Under the pieces are notes generated by a model that saw only the letters and a list, made by a program, of their open reading frames with translations, searched no databases and was not told the origin of the DNA. Position numbers and translations under genes: made by a program. Of a stretch of 32,681 nt of DNA, positions 8,327 through 17,000 are shown piece by piece. This stretch comes from Pirellulales bacterium (lineage in GTDB: Bacteria > Planctomycetota > Planctomycetia > Pirellulales > JAICIG01), in assembly GCA_035533075.1 (NCBI GenBank), contig DATLUO010000099.1, positions 1 to 32,681 on the forward strand, written 5' to 3'. Each line of letters begins with the position of its first letter. The first letter of the stretch is position 1.

Positions 8327-9637
8327 TTACAAGTGCCACGGGGCGCGCATCGGCCTGCTGGCAAGAAGATTCGCCTGCTCGTCGCCGACGAACTGCTCCT
8401 TGTCGGGATCCCAATTGAGCTCGCGGCCCAGCTTGATGGCGATGTTGCCCAAGTGGCAGACCGTCACCGAACGATAGCCGATCTCCACGTCGCAAATCGG
8501 CCGCTCGCGGCTTGCGATGCAGTCCAGCCAGTTCTCATGGTGGTCGCGGCTGACATACAACTTGGTCTGGAACGAGTCGGGACTGAACTCTCTGACCAAC
8601 GCGTTGTAGTCCTTCCAGTTCTTGTCGCCGAGCTGCATCTCGATGCGGCCGCGGCTGACAAACACCCAGCCGTCGCCGCCCGTGAACTTGATGCCGTTCT
8701 CGCCGCCGCTGTGGCAGGTGAGCGCCACGCCGTTGGCATAGGTATAGTCGACGTCGAACGTGCCCGGCACGTCGTGCGGCCCGTTTTGATGATACTTGCC
8801 GGTTCCCTTGATCTTCACCGGCCCGGAACCGTCGGCGCCAATGCCCCATTGAGCGATGTCGTTGTGGTGGGCGCCCCAGTCGGTCATCTTGCCGCCCGAA
8901 TAATCGGAGAACCAGCGGAACTGGTAGTGGCAGCGGTTGGGGCTGTAGTCGGCGTACGGGGCCGGTCCCAGCCAGAAGTTCCAATCGAGTTCGGGTGGCG
9001 GCGTGGTCGGCGCTTGCCACGAGCCGGAATCGATGTCGCCGATGTGCGTGTCGACGCGCTGCAGCCTGCCGATCTTGCCGTTGCGCACCAGCTCGCAGGC
9101 CAGGCGGAAGCGGTTGTCGCTGCGCTGCTGGCTGCCGGTCTGAAACACGGTGCCATAGCGGCGGGCCGTCTCGACCATCTTCTTGCCTTCGTCGATGGTG
9201 AGCGTGAGCGGCTTCTCGCAATAAACATCCTTGCCCGACTCCATGGCGTAGATCGAAGTCAGCGCGTGCCAGTGGTCGGGCACGGCGATCAGCACGGCGT
9301 CGATGTCGGAGCGGTCGCAGAGGTCGCGGAAGTCTTTATGGATGGCGACGCGGCGGCCGGTCTTTTCCAGGGCGATCTTGGCGGCTTCTTCGCGGTGGTT
9401 GCGGTCGACGTCGCACACCGCCGCGACTTCGATCCGCTTGTTCGGCAGCAGCTTGTTGGCCAGGTGGTGGCGGCGGCCGAGGTCGCCGGTGCCGATGGAG
9501 CCGACGACCACGCGGTCGCTGGGCGCCGGCCGGTCGTCTTTGGCGAAGACGGTGGCGGGCACAATGGTGGGCGCCGTCGCGAGGGCGGCCGTGGTTTTCA
9601 GGAATTGTCGACGGTGGCTGCCTGGTCGGTTGGGCAC
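8327..9637 (-). CDS. Tat-exported Gfo/Idh/MocA family oxidoreductase
   Basis: A 436-aa NAD(P)-dependent oxidoreductase of the Gfo/Idh/MocA family, which acts on sugars and sugar derivatives. The N-terminus is a twin-arginine signal (RRQFLK at 9-14, hydrophobic stretch, likely cleavage after VFA near residue 32), implying folded export. The Rossmann motif GTGDLG is at 49-54, CDVD marks the end of the second strand at about 75-78, and the family motif E-K-P is at 141-143. The C-terminal domain contains GGKMTDWGAHHNDIAQW, as in many planctomycete members. GTG at 9637 is chosen because AGGGAGA lies 7 nt upstream and the protein then starts just before the twin arginines; a TTG two codons earlier is possible. 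The substrate cannot be told from sequence. An inverted repeat overlapping a candidate promoter lies about 75-105 bp upstream. Confidence 0.93.
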   Translation of the reverse strand: MPNRPGSHRRQFLKTTAALATAPTIVPATVFAKDDRPAPSDRVVVGSIGTGDLGRRHHLANKLLPNKRIEVAAVCDVDRNHREEAAKIALEKTGRRVAIHKDFRDLCDRSDIDAVLIAVPDHWHALTSIYAMESGKDVYCEKPLTLTIDEGKKMVETARRYGTVFQTGSQQRSDNRFRLACELVRNGKIGRLQRVDTHIGDIDSGSWQAPTTPPPELDWNFWLGPAPYADYSPNRCHYQFRWFSDYSGGKMTDWGAHHNDIAQWGIGADGSGPVKIKGTGKYHQNGPHDVPGTFDVDYTYANGVALTCHSGGENGIKFTGGDGWVFVSRGRIEMQLGDKNWKDYNALVREFSPDSFQTKLYVSRDHHENWLDCIASRERPICDVEIGYRSVTVCHLGNIAIKLGRELNWDPDKEQFVGDEQANLLASRPMRAPWHL

Positions 9638-9709
9638 GGGCAATCTCCCTTTCTTGCGGGGTCGGGCGTGTGAGCGAGGCGCCGTCCGGCAATGACCGCG
9701 GCGCCGTGG

Positions 9710-9742
9710 TGAAATTGTCGCCTGCCGCGCAGACAATTTCAA
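9710..9742 (-). promoter_or_regulatory. candidate promoter overlapped by an inverted repeat
   Basis: On the minus strand TTGAAA (9742-9737) and GACAAT (9719-9714) are spaced by exactly 17 bp. The same bases form a perfect 10-bp inverted repeat (TGAAATTGTC at one side, GACAATTTCA at the other, 12-bp gap). A palindrome covering both boxes is the usual arrangement of a repressor site. It would give a leader of about 70 nt before the oxidoreductase GTG. No T-run follows, so it does not look like a terminator for the comM operon. Confidence 0.4.
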
Positions 9743-9834
9743 GAAGCCGGCGGGCAGAGCACATCGCGGCTTCACTACTTGGCCCCGTCCACAACTGCGG
9801 TTTTGTCGGCACTCACCCCGTTCCCGGTTTGTTC

Positions 9835-10047
9835 TCATTCTTCGCCGTTATCGGCCTGCTTCATCGGACGAGGCGGATCGAAAACCGTAACCTTTGCCCG
9901 GCTGACAAACAACGTGGGGCTGCGCCAGCCCGCGTCCTTGGCGGTTAGCTCGTAGTCCACAGTACCAACGGGGGCCGCATCGCGAGGGAGTTCGCCTGGC
10001 GGCTGTCCATTGTTGAATTGGTCCGGCTTATTCTCATCCGTTGCCAT
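9835..10047 (-). CDS. small hypothetical protein (70 aa)
   Basis: A 70-aa acidic, hydrophilic protein starting at the ATG at 10047, which has a good ribosome site (GAGGTGG, 3-4 nt upstream). The N-terminal half is rich in Asp, Asn, Gln and Pro (begins MATDENKPDQFNNGQPPGEL). The second half, VDYELTAKDAGWRSPTLF followed by AKVTVFDPPRP, looks like a short beta-rich segment. There is no membrane segment or signal peptide. It lies 8 bp after a 34-aa ORF and downstream of comM on the same strand, so all three are probably on one transcript. I do not recognise the family; the support is the ribosome site, position and an uninterrupted frame. Confidence 0.55.
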   Translation of the reverse strand: MATDENKPDQFNNGQPPGELPRDAAPVGTVDYELTAKDAGWRSPTLFVSRAKVTVFDPPRPMKQADNGEE

Positions 10048-10055
10048 GATCCACC

Positions 10056-10160
10056 TCAGCCTCGAAATACTGCCGTCACCTTCTCGCAAATCAGCAACGC
10101 CTTGCAGTGCGGCAGGGGTTTGCCGGCATCGGAATGGTCGCCCGGATTCGGTTTTGGCAT
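10056..10160 (-). CDS. very short ORF (34 aa) between comM and the 70-aa gene
   Basis: An ATG at 10160, six bases after the comM stop and with GGAG about 9 nt upstream, opens a 34-codon frame ending in TGA at 10056. The product begins MPKPNPGDHSD and contains CKALLICEKVT, which reminds me of the first strand of longer DUF6941-type proteins (cysteine/leucine-rich start, then E-K-V). If so, this is an N-terminal remnant cut short by its stop codon. It may equally be a real microprotein or a chance ORF. Its close packing between two other ORFs (6 bp and 8 bp gaps) is the main argument that it is translated. Confidence 0.35.
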   Translation of the reverse strand: MPKPNPGDHSDAGKPLPHCKALLICEKVTAVFRG

Positions 10161-10166
10161 GAATCG

Positions 10167-11705
10167 CTAACTCCACAAATTCCGGTCGAGCATGCGGTAG
10201 TTGATCGCCTCGTTGATGTGGACGGGGCGAATCGCGTCGCTGCGGTCGAGATCGGCGATGGTGCGGGCCACGCGCAACACCTTGTCGTGAGCGCGGGCCG
10301 AAAGGCCCAGCTCGTTCACACTGGCCCGCAACAGATTCAGGCTCTCGTCGTCGAGCTTGCAGAACTGCCGCACCTGCCGCGACGACATCTTGGCGTTCAG
10401 CCGCGCTCGCGTGCCGGCGAAACGCTGGGCTTCGAGCACGCGGGCGGCCAGCACCTGCTCGCGCATCTGCAAGCTGGTCGTGCCGGGGCTGCCGCTGGCC
10501 AGTTCGCGGAAGGGCACCGCCGGCACTTCCAGGTGAATGTCGATGCGGTCCAACAGCGGCCCGCTGATCTTGGCCATGTATTTCTCGACCTGCGGCGGAC
10601 TGCAATGGCAGCTCCGCCGCGGGTCGTTGCGATAACCGCACGGGCAGGGATTGAGCGCCGCGATCAAAATGAAATTGGCCGGAAACGTCGTGCTGGCCAA
10701 GGCCCGGCTGATCGTCACCGTGCCGTCTTCCAGCGGCTGACGCAGAACCTCCAAAGTGCGGCGATTGAACTCAGGCAGTTCGTCGAGAAACAATACGCCG
10801 TTGTGCGAGAGCGAGATTTCGCCCGGTGTGGGCGTCGATCCGCCGCCGACCAGCCCGGCGTCGCTGATGGTGTGGTGCGGGCTGCGATAGGGCCGAGTGG
10901 CCAACAGCGGCTGACCGGCCGGCAACAGGCCCATCGCGCTGTAAATGCGGGTCGTCTCGATCGATTCGGCGGCCGTCAAGTCGGGCAAGATCGTCGGCAG
11001 CCGCTTGGCGAGCATGGTCTTGCCCGACCCCGGCGGACCGATCATGAGCAAATTGTGGCCACCCGCGGCCGCGATCACAATGGCCCGCTTGGCCATTTCC
11101 TGGCCTTTCACGTCGGCAAAGTCGACCTCGTAGCGCGAGAACGCCTGGAACCACTCGTCGACCCGCGGCGGCGTCGGCTCGATGTCGATCTGCCCGGACA
11201 GAAAGGCGGTGGCCTGGGCCAGGCTGGAGACGGCGATGACTTCGACGCCGGCTACCACGGCCGCCTCGCCCGCGTTTTCGCGGGGCACGATGATTCCACG
11301 AAGGTGTTTCTCGTTGGTGGCGGCAATGGCCATCGACAGAGCCCCCTTGGTGGGCCGCATGGTGCCGTCGAGCGCCAACTCGCCGACCACGGCATACTGG
11401 TCGAACTTTTCCGAGACAAGCTGCCCGCTGCCGGCCAGAATGCCCAGCGTAATCGGCAAATCGAACGAAGCAGCCTGTTTGGGCAAGTCGGCCGGGGCGA
11501 GATTGATCACCACCCGGTTCTGTGGACGGATAAAGCCCGAATTGACCAAGGCCCGTTCGACGCGATGAGTGCATTCCTTGACGGCCGCTTCCGGCAGGCC
11601 GACCAACACGGTTTTAGGCAAGGCGCCGTCGGAGACGTCGACTTCAACCTCGACGGGCAAAGCTTCGATACCCAACAACGAAAAAGTGCGAAGGCGTGCT
11701 AGCAT
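10167..11705 (-). CDS. comM: YifB/ComM family Mg-chelatase-like AAA+ ATPase
   Basis: A 512-aa protein of the YifB/ComM family, about the usual length (~500 aa). ComM is a hexameric helicase that promotes branch migration during natural transformation; in non-competent bacteria the role is less clear. The N-terminal ChlI-like domain (about 1-180) includes GLPEAAVKE and NLAPADLPK. The AAA+ core has Walker A GPPGSGKT at 223-230 and Walker B VLFLDELPE around Asp308-Glu309. A cysteine cluster NPCPCGY followed by CHC lies downstream, typical of the family, and a Mg-chelatase C-terminal domain ends the protein. The ATG at 11705 gives the canonical start MLARLRTFSLLGIEA; in-frame extension beyond it is not conserved-looking. 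It is divergent from the HhH/HTH gene across 363 bp and leads two tiny downstream ORFs. Confidence 0.95.
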   Translation of the reverse strand: MLARLRTFSLLGIEALPVEVEVDVSDGALPKTVLVGLPEAAVKECTHRVERALVNSGFIRPQNRVVINLAPADLPKQAASFDLPITLGILAGSGQLVSEKFDQYAVVGELALDGTMRPTKGALSMAIAATNEKHLRGIIVPRENAGEAAVVAGVEVIAVSSLAQATAFLSGQIDIEPTPPRVDEWFQAFSRYEVDFADVKGQEMAKRAIVIAAAGGHNLLMIGPPGSGKTMLAKRLPTILPDLTAAESIETTRIYSAMGLLPAGQPLLATRPYRSPHHTISDAGLVGGGSTPTPGEISLSHNGVLFLDELPEFNRRTLEVLRQPLEDGTVTISRALASTTFPANFILIAALNPCPCGYRNDPRRSCHCSPPQVEKYMAKISGPLLDRIDIHLEVPAVPFRELASGSPGTTSLQMREQVLAARVLEAQRFAGTRARLNAKMSSRQVRQFCKLDDESLNLLRASVNELGLSARAHDKVLRVARTIADLDRSDAIRPVHINEAINYRMLDRNLWS

Positions 11706-12068
11706 CGGACGGATCCGGCGGTGTGTTGGCAGAAATGGCGGGACAGAACTGCTCAAAGCGTCATTGTGCAGGGGAGAATCCGCCGCCGCAAGCAGCCGGG
11801 CATCGCCAGTAACCGGCGGCCGGGCATCGCCCACTAATGACGGGCCAACCGCGGTTTTCAGCCCTGCCGCGGCAGGAAAAAGTAATTTTAAGAGGCAAAA
11901 TCCGGATTCCTGCGAAACACTCTCCGCCGGCCCTGGGTTAGATGGAAGGCGGCGATATTCGTCGCAAGAGAACGACAGAGGTTTCGGGCGTCGGTGAGGA
12001 ACCATGGGTGCCCGTGCGAGAACAGGCGACGTGAGTGGCCGGCGCGCCACGACGGAACAGAGAAGAGT
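11706..12068. promoter_or_regulatory. 363-bp divergent intergenic region with repeats and a palindrome
   Basis: This stretch separates the starts of comM (minus) and the HhH/HTH gene (plus) and must carry both promoters. Two exact copies of GCCGGGCATCGCC lie at 11795-11807 and 11819-11831, 24 bp apart start to start. A perfect 14-bp palindrome, CCTGCCGCGGCAGG, is at 11863-11876, followed by an A-rich run. I could not pick out convincing -35/-10 pairs for either gene. Open frames across it look like chance extensions of the two genes. Confidence 0.45.
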
Positions 12069-13223
12069 ATGATCAACAAGACTTCGGCGATGGTCGCCCG
12101 CGACTATCAACTTGAAGCCAGCTTCGGTGCGGTCCGCCAAAAGCTTTTATCGGCGGAACTCGGCGACCGCTGGCAGGAAGCTTTGGCGTATTGGGCGCGG
12201 ACCACCGACCGCCATTTGCCGATCGCGCTGATGCAGCAATGCTTGCGCACGATTGTGGATACGCCGTTTTCCAAGCTCGCCGCCACGCCGGGCATCGGAC
12301 CGAAAAAACTGAACTCGCTGATCATGCTCCTGGAGCGCGCGGCAACGGGCGAATCCGCGGGTGGTGCCGCGGCCGGGGAGGCACCCGTTGCGGTGCCGCG
12401 TTCGGAACACAACGGCGACGGCAGCTCGTGCGACGTCTCGGAAGCGGTCTGGCGCCAGTGGCGCGCGAGCCTCCAGCAACACGGACTCGGCCGCGAAATG
12501 CTGGGGCGTTTTGCCGCCAGCCTGCAACAGCTTCCACGGGCCATGTGGCAAAAGCGGCTCGACTTTTACCTGCCGCTGTCGCTCGACGAAATCCGATGTC
12601 TCAAGGCCTATGGCGAAAAGCGCGTCGCCGCACTGGTCGAAATCTTCGGCGATCTACACCGAATCATCGACACTTTCCAAGGCTGTCCCCATATTGCCGT
12701 GCGCGTCGAGCCGCGGTTGGCGGCCCGGTTAGACGATTGGTGCAAACGACAGTTGTGCAGTGAGTCACGGCCCGACGAGGCCGCCGTCAAGCGAGCGCTC
12801 CTCGAACCGCTCGTCGAGCAAATCTCCATAGACTTGGGCGATGACGCGGCGGGGATCGTCCGCGCACGCTTGTCCGGCGCCGGACTCAAGATGCAGCAAA
12901 TCGCTCGCCAATTTGGATTGACCCGCGGCCGTGCCTATGAAGTCTTATCGGAAGCAGCCACCGTGATCTGGATCCGCTGGCCGCAAGGGCACGAGCGTGT
13001 GACGAAGTTGCACCGGCACCTGGCCGCTTCCGCGGCGCAGGGTGCCGCCCTGTCGCCAGTGGAATCGCTCCTCAACCTGCTCTTCTCGCAACGCCCTCGC
13101 GAGTTCGAGACGGAACTGGCGCCCCCGCTCGGCCTGCCGTTGACGGGTTATAACTCCCTGTCGCCGGCAGCCGTGGGTGCCGCTCAAGACGGCTTATTCG
13201 CCCTGGCCCAAATCGAACGCTGA
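12069..13223 (+). CDS. predicted DNA-binding protein with helix-hairpin-helix and sigma-region-4-like HTH segments
   Basis: A 384-aa protein I cannot place in a named family. Three segments suggest nucleic-acid binding. Residues about 66-90 (LAATPGIGPKKLNSLI) look like a helix-hairpin-helix with the G-I-G turn. Residues 170-197 (LSLDEIRCLKAYGEKRV) resemble the C-terminal domain of RNA polymerase alpha or another HhH. Residues 271-297 (LKMQQIARQFGLTRGRAYEVL) resemble the HTH of sigma-factor region 4. There is no signal peptide or membrane segment. The ATG at 12069 follows AGAAGAG; starts further upstream add basic sequence unlike the rest. It is divergent from comM and overlaps the convergent propeller gene by 30 bp. 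A transcription-regulator role is inferred from the domains only. Confidence 0.75.
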   Translation: MINKTSAMVARDYQLEASFGAVRQKLLSAELGDRWQEALAYWARTTDRHLPIALMQQCLRTIVDTPFSKLAATPGIGPKKLNSLIMLLERAATGESAGGAAAGEAPVAVPRSEHNGDGSSCDVSEAVWRQWRASLQQHGLGREMLGRFAASLQQLPRAMWQKRLDFYLPLSLDEIRCLKAYGEKRVAALVEIFGDLHRIIDTFQGCPHIAVRVEPRLAARLDDWCKRQLCSESRPDEAAVKRALLEPLVEQISIDLGDDAAGIVRARLSGAGLKMQQIARQFGLTRGRAYEVLSEAATVIWIRWPQGHERVTKLHRHLAASAAQGAALSPVESLLNLLFSQRPREFETELAPPLGLPLTGYNSLSPAAVGAAQDGLFALAQIER

Positions 13224-14054
13224 AATCTTGCCCTCGCGGTCGATCTGGAACACGGCTTTGGCACGCGGGTCGGCGACCAACAGCTTGTCGTCCTGCCAAG
13301 CCAACCCGACTGGGTTAACCAGCGGCCCGCCCGCCGCCCATTTTTCCGGCTTTCCCTCGCGCGGCACCTTCCATACGGCCTTGGCGTAACCGTCGGAGAC
13401 AAACGCCGTGCCTTCGCCGTCGATCATCACCGCGTGCGGAAACTCGAAGGCACGTCCCGGCACGACGACTTCGACCTTCTTCTTCGCGTCGACTCTCAGC
13501 AGGGCGTCGGTGCCTCGCGAAACAACCCACAGCCGTCCATCGGCGTCGAGGCAGATGCCCGACGGCGCCGCCACATCGGCGTACTTCTCCGTATGTGGCT
13601 TCTCGCCCGAAAGAGTCACCTTCCAGATGCGGTGGACCTCCAGGTCGGAAACCAGCAGGTCGCCGTCGGCCGTGACGGCGATTCCCATGGGTATGCCGAT
13701 GGTGCCGTCGGTCAACGGTTCGGGCTTGCCATCGGCGGTGAAGCGATAAACTTCCCGCGTGGCGCTGTCGCCGACGTAAAGCCGGCCCTCGCCGTCGACC
13801 GCCAGACATCGCGGCGCGTTCAGCGGTGTGCGAAATTGCTTGCTGGCCTGGAAGTAGACGCTCAGTTTGCCGCCCGCCGATTTCCATACGCCCGGCAGGT
13901 TCCGGTCGGCCAGGTAAACTGTGTCGCCATGAACTGCGATGGCCAGCGGATACTGCAAGTCGGCGGCGCGCGCCGTCGCCAGTTCCAACAGCGGAAACGA
14001 GAACGCCGACACGAGAAGCACGCGCCGGAATAGAACGGTCAACAATCGAGTCAT
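13194..14054 (-). CDS. exported NHL/SMP-30-like beta-propeller protein
   Basis: A 286-aa exported beta-propeller. The N-terminus (MTRLLTVLFRRVLLVSAFSF onward) is a signal peptide with likely cleavage after ARA. About six repeats follow with the pattern P-x-G-I-x-x-D-x-x-G-x-L-x-V-x-D, for example RCLAVDGEGRLYVGD, GIAVTADGDLLVSD, GICLDADGRLWVVS and AVMIDGEGTAFVSD, as in NHL and gluconolactonase-type (SMP-30) propellers. I see no clear metal-binding set to prove enzyme activity. ATG at 14054 is preferred to a TTG at 14078 because the latter lies in a short AT-rich tandem repeat. The 3' end overlaps the convergent HhH/HTH gene by 30 bp (13194-13223). The gene follows the TPR/FG-GAP gene with 33 bp between them, so co-transcription is likely. 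Confidence 0.85.
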   Translation of the reverse strand: MTRLLTVLFRRVLLVSAFSFPLLELATARAADLQYPLAIAVHGDTVYLADRNLPGVWKSAGGKLSVYFQASKQFRTPLNAPRCLAVDGEGRLYVGDSATREVYRFTADGKPEPLTDGTIGIPMGIAVTADGDLLVSDLEVHRIWKVTLSGEKPHTEKYADVAAPSGICLDADGRLWVVSRGTDALLRVDAKKKVEVVVPGRAFEFPHAVMIDGEGTAFVSDGYAKAVWKVPREGKPEKWAAGGPLVNPVGLAWQDDKLLVADPRAKAVFQIDREGKISAFDLGQGE

Positions 14055-14064
14055 TTCGTTAGCC

Positions 14065-14089
14065 AATCCAAAATCCAAAATCCAAAATC
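14065..14089. repeat. short 7-bp tandem repeat
   Basis: The unit ATCCAAA is repeated about 3.4 times, filling the gap between two minus-strand genes and reaching the stop codon of the upstream one. A related AATTTTGGATTT stretch follows the aroA stop near 28984. The tandem is seen directly; any role is unknown. Confidence 0.6.
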
Positions 14090-17000
14090 AGGGCCGGTGC
14101 CAGAACAGGGTGGGGTCTTGAGTGCGGGTCTGATACGTTCGCAGATAGTTTCGATAACGCGGCAGGTCATGGATGCTGTCTTCGGCGGTATACGGGTATC
14201 CGGTCAGATCGCCAAAGGGAAGTGGTTCGACTGTTTCGCCATAGATTGTGTTCAAATCGCAGTCTTTGTCCCAGCCGACGTTGTAAAGCAGGAAATCGCG
14301 TTTCCAGCCGGCCGGTAACGGCGTTTGCGGCACGGCGAACCGCAAGCTCAATTCGTCGCCGGCGCCGAGCACGACCAACATGTCGTCGCGGGCGGCGAGC
14401 AACTCAGACACGTCGCCGTATCGCGTAAAATGCCCGCGCATGGCGGGCCATTTCGGACCAACGCTGACCTGCTCGTAGTCGTATTTTTCCGGGCCATGGT
14501 TTTCGCCCGGAGTGCGTCGCGAGAACCCGCGGTAATGCAGGTTGGCGGCCAGCAGGTCGAGAGGCGTTAAGCGGAACTCCGCGGGTGGCTCGTCGACGGT
14601 GAGGAACGCTTCGTCCCAGTAAAACTCCATGTTGGTCGCAATCCGCAAACGGTAGTCGTCGGTCAAGAACGCGTCGCTCAAATCGACGGCAATCGTCTTT
14701 GTTTTTCCGCCGGGAAAACCAAGGTAAGGCCGCACCTGCCGCCACTGGCCATCGGCATCGGGCACCCACAACGAGGGCGGGGCCGCGGGCTTGAGGCCGG
14801 GGTTTTGCGAAATGGCCACGTTCATCGACGTGCCGCTCGGAAAAATCCAGCCGGTAAGAAACAGCGTAACCTGGCGCGGGTTGTCGAGCTTGCCGAAATC
14901 GAGCTCCACGAAGTGGTCCTCGGTGTAGCCGAAAGCCAGACGGCGGTCGAAGGCTTTGACGTACTTCCCGTCGCGCCGATGGATGGCGTCGAGCACGTCG
15001 CGGCCGCGTTGGTCGCGGGCAGCCACCGGCCGCCGCGGCCCGCGCACGGTGTGTACCTTGAATTCGGCGATCTCCGCGGGACCGACCTTTTCGTTGGAAT
15101 AAACGTCCACGTCGGCCGGGTGATCGACCGCGATCAACCGCACCTGGTCGAAATACACGGCTTCCCAAAGTTCTTCGGTGATCGCCAGCGGGTAGCAGCG
15201 GTCGCGCGGTTGCAGCTTGTCGCCTTCGACCCGCAAATACTCCCACGACCGCGACGGCGCCGCTTGCCCTTCACCGAGCAGCAGCCCCAGCGGCGCCGAC
15301 CAGAGGCAATCGGTATAGAACTCGAAACGCTCGCCGCTCCAGGTGTAGAGATAGGGGCATGAGCCGAGCAACACTTGCTCGTCGCAAATCACCACCTTGG
15401 CCGCGGGTTCGACAATGTTTTGGGGAACGCCCGTGGTCCAGACGACTCGCAGCGAGTCGGCTTGCCGCTGTTCGCCGAGGCCAAAGTGCGTCTTGCCGGC
15501 CGTTACCAGTTTGCGCTGAAAGCGATTGTCGCTGCGCAGTTCGATGAGGCTGCCGATGCCGTAATGGTTGCTGCGGAAGCTGAGCGATTGCGCGTCGACG
15601 ACGCCGGCGCGCAGCTCGACGTCGAGCCAGGCGTTGGCGTTGCCTCCCTCGTTGGAGTAAAGCGCCACGCGGCCCGTTTCGGCCACAGCCAGGTCTTCGT
15701 CACCGTCGCCGTCCAGGTCGCCCGTGCGGCAAGCGCGGATGTTTTGCAGCGCCGCGACGAACAACGGCGGCATCGCGGCCAGCTCGCCCGATTCGGTTCC
15801 GCGAAAGAACTCGATGGCTTGCTTGCTCCAGGCCACCAGATCCAAGTACCCGTCGTTGTCAAAGTCCCAGGTGACAAGTCCATCGCAACCTTGGCCCGAC
15901 ACTTGTTGACTTGAGCCTGCGGCCACGACGCCCGAAGGGCTGACGGCGGTGTGCAGCAGCGTGCTGCCGCTTTGCCCTGCGGCCATCAGGTTCCACGAAC
16001 CGCTTCCAGCGGAGTCGAACGGCGTCACGGCTTTGGCACTATTCAACGCCTCGAAGCCGGCGTCGAACGGGCGCCAGCGAAATTGTCCGTGCCGCAAGTT
16101 CTCCAGGTAGCCGGCGGGGTTGCCCGACGCATTTGCGACAATCAGATCGAGATCGATATCACGGTCCCAGTCGATGGCCACGAGTGCCGTAGGCTGCTCG
16201 TCGCGCGGAGGCAGTTGACTGCCCGCGGTGATCTCGCTGAACGTCATGTCGCCGCGGTTCGACCAGAGGTGCAAGCCGTCGGCCGCGGCCACGGCGAGAT
16301 CGAGGTCGCCGTCGTGATAGAAATCGGCCGCGACGGCCGCCATCACCTGCGAGACTTCGCTCAGCTCAGCCGACTGCGGCACTTCGTCGAGCGAGCGCGC
16401 CTGGTCGTCGTTGAGCGTATTGCGCAGAAAGCGGATGCCGGCCGTTCCGTAGACCACGAGGTCGAGATCGGCGCGGTGGCAGGGGGCGTCGGGGGCTTTC
16501 GTCGCGGCCGGTTCTTCCGTCGCCCCGCCTTTCTGCTCTGCCGCAGCCGCGTGTTGGCGTTGCTGCGCCTGGCGATGCGCTTCGGTGCCTGGTTGCTGCG
16601 GATCGTCGCGGTCGAGATCGACCGCCAGCAATCGCTCAAAACCGCCGGACAGCGAGAAATCGGCAATGCGTCTCCAGCCGGTCCCGCGGCCGTTATGGCG
16701 GGCATAGACTTCCACGCCCGCGTCGCGGAGCACGATCACGTCCAGCCGCTCGTCCAGGTCGAAATCGGCCAGGGCAAGGTCCTGAACGCCGACCAGCACG
16801 GGAAGCTGTTCCGCGGCCGGCAGCTCGATCAACTTGACGTTGGATGATTCGCCAGGTGCGGCCTCTGTGGGGCGCGTCGGGCAGGCCGTTTGAAAGTCGT
16901 GGAGCACATATTCCAGCGGATGACGTTCCACGCGGCGGAGGTCGCTCAGCGTCCAGGGATCCGGTCGAGTGACGCTGACGAACTGGCGGACTAAGCGCTG

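Noticed and set aside
8198-9673. A 491-codon plus-strand frame opposite the Gfo/Idh/MocA gene
   Set aside because: The minus strand has the Tat signal, Rossmann motif and E-K-P; the plus frame has none and no ribosome site.
10107-11702. A 531-codon plus-strand frame opposite comM
   Set aside because: ComM motifs are all on the minus strand; the antisense product is Arg/Gln/Gly-rich without domains.
14055-14078. TTG start extending the NHL protein by 8 residues
   Set aside because: It falls inside the ATCCAAA tandem repeat and weakens the signal peptide layout; ATG at 14054 is simpler.
14065-14089. ATCCAAA tandem repeat as a CRISPR or phase-variable tract
   Set aside because: Only about 3.4 units, intergenic on one side, no spacers and no promoter overlap seen; kept only as a small repeat.
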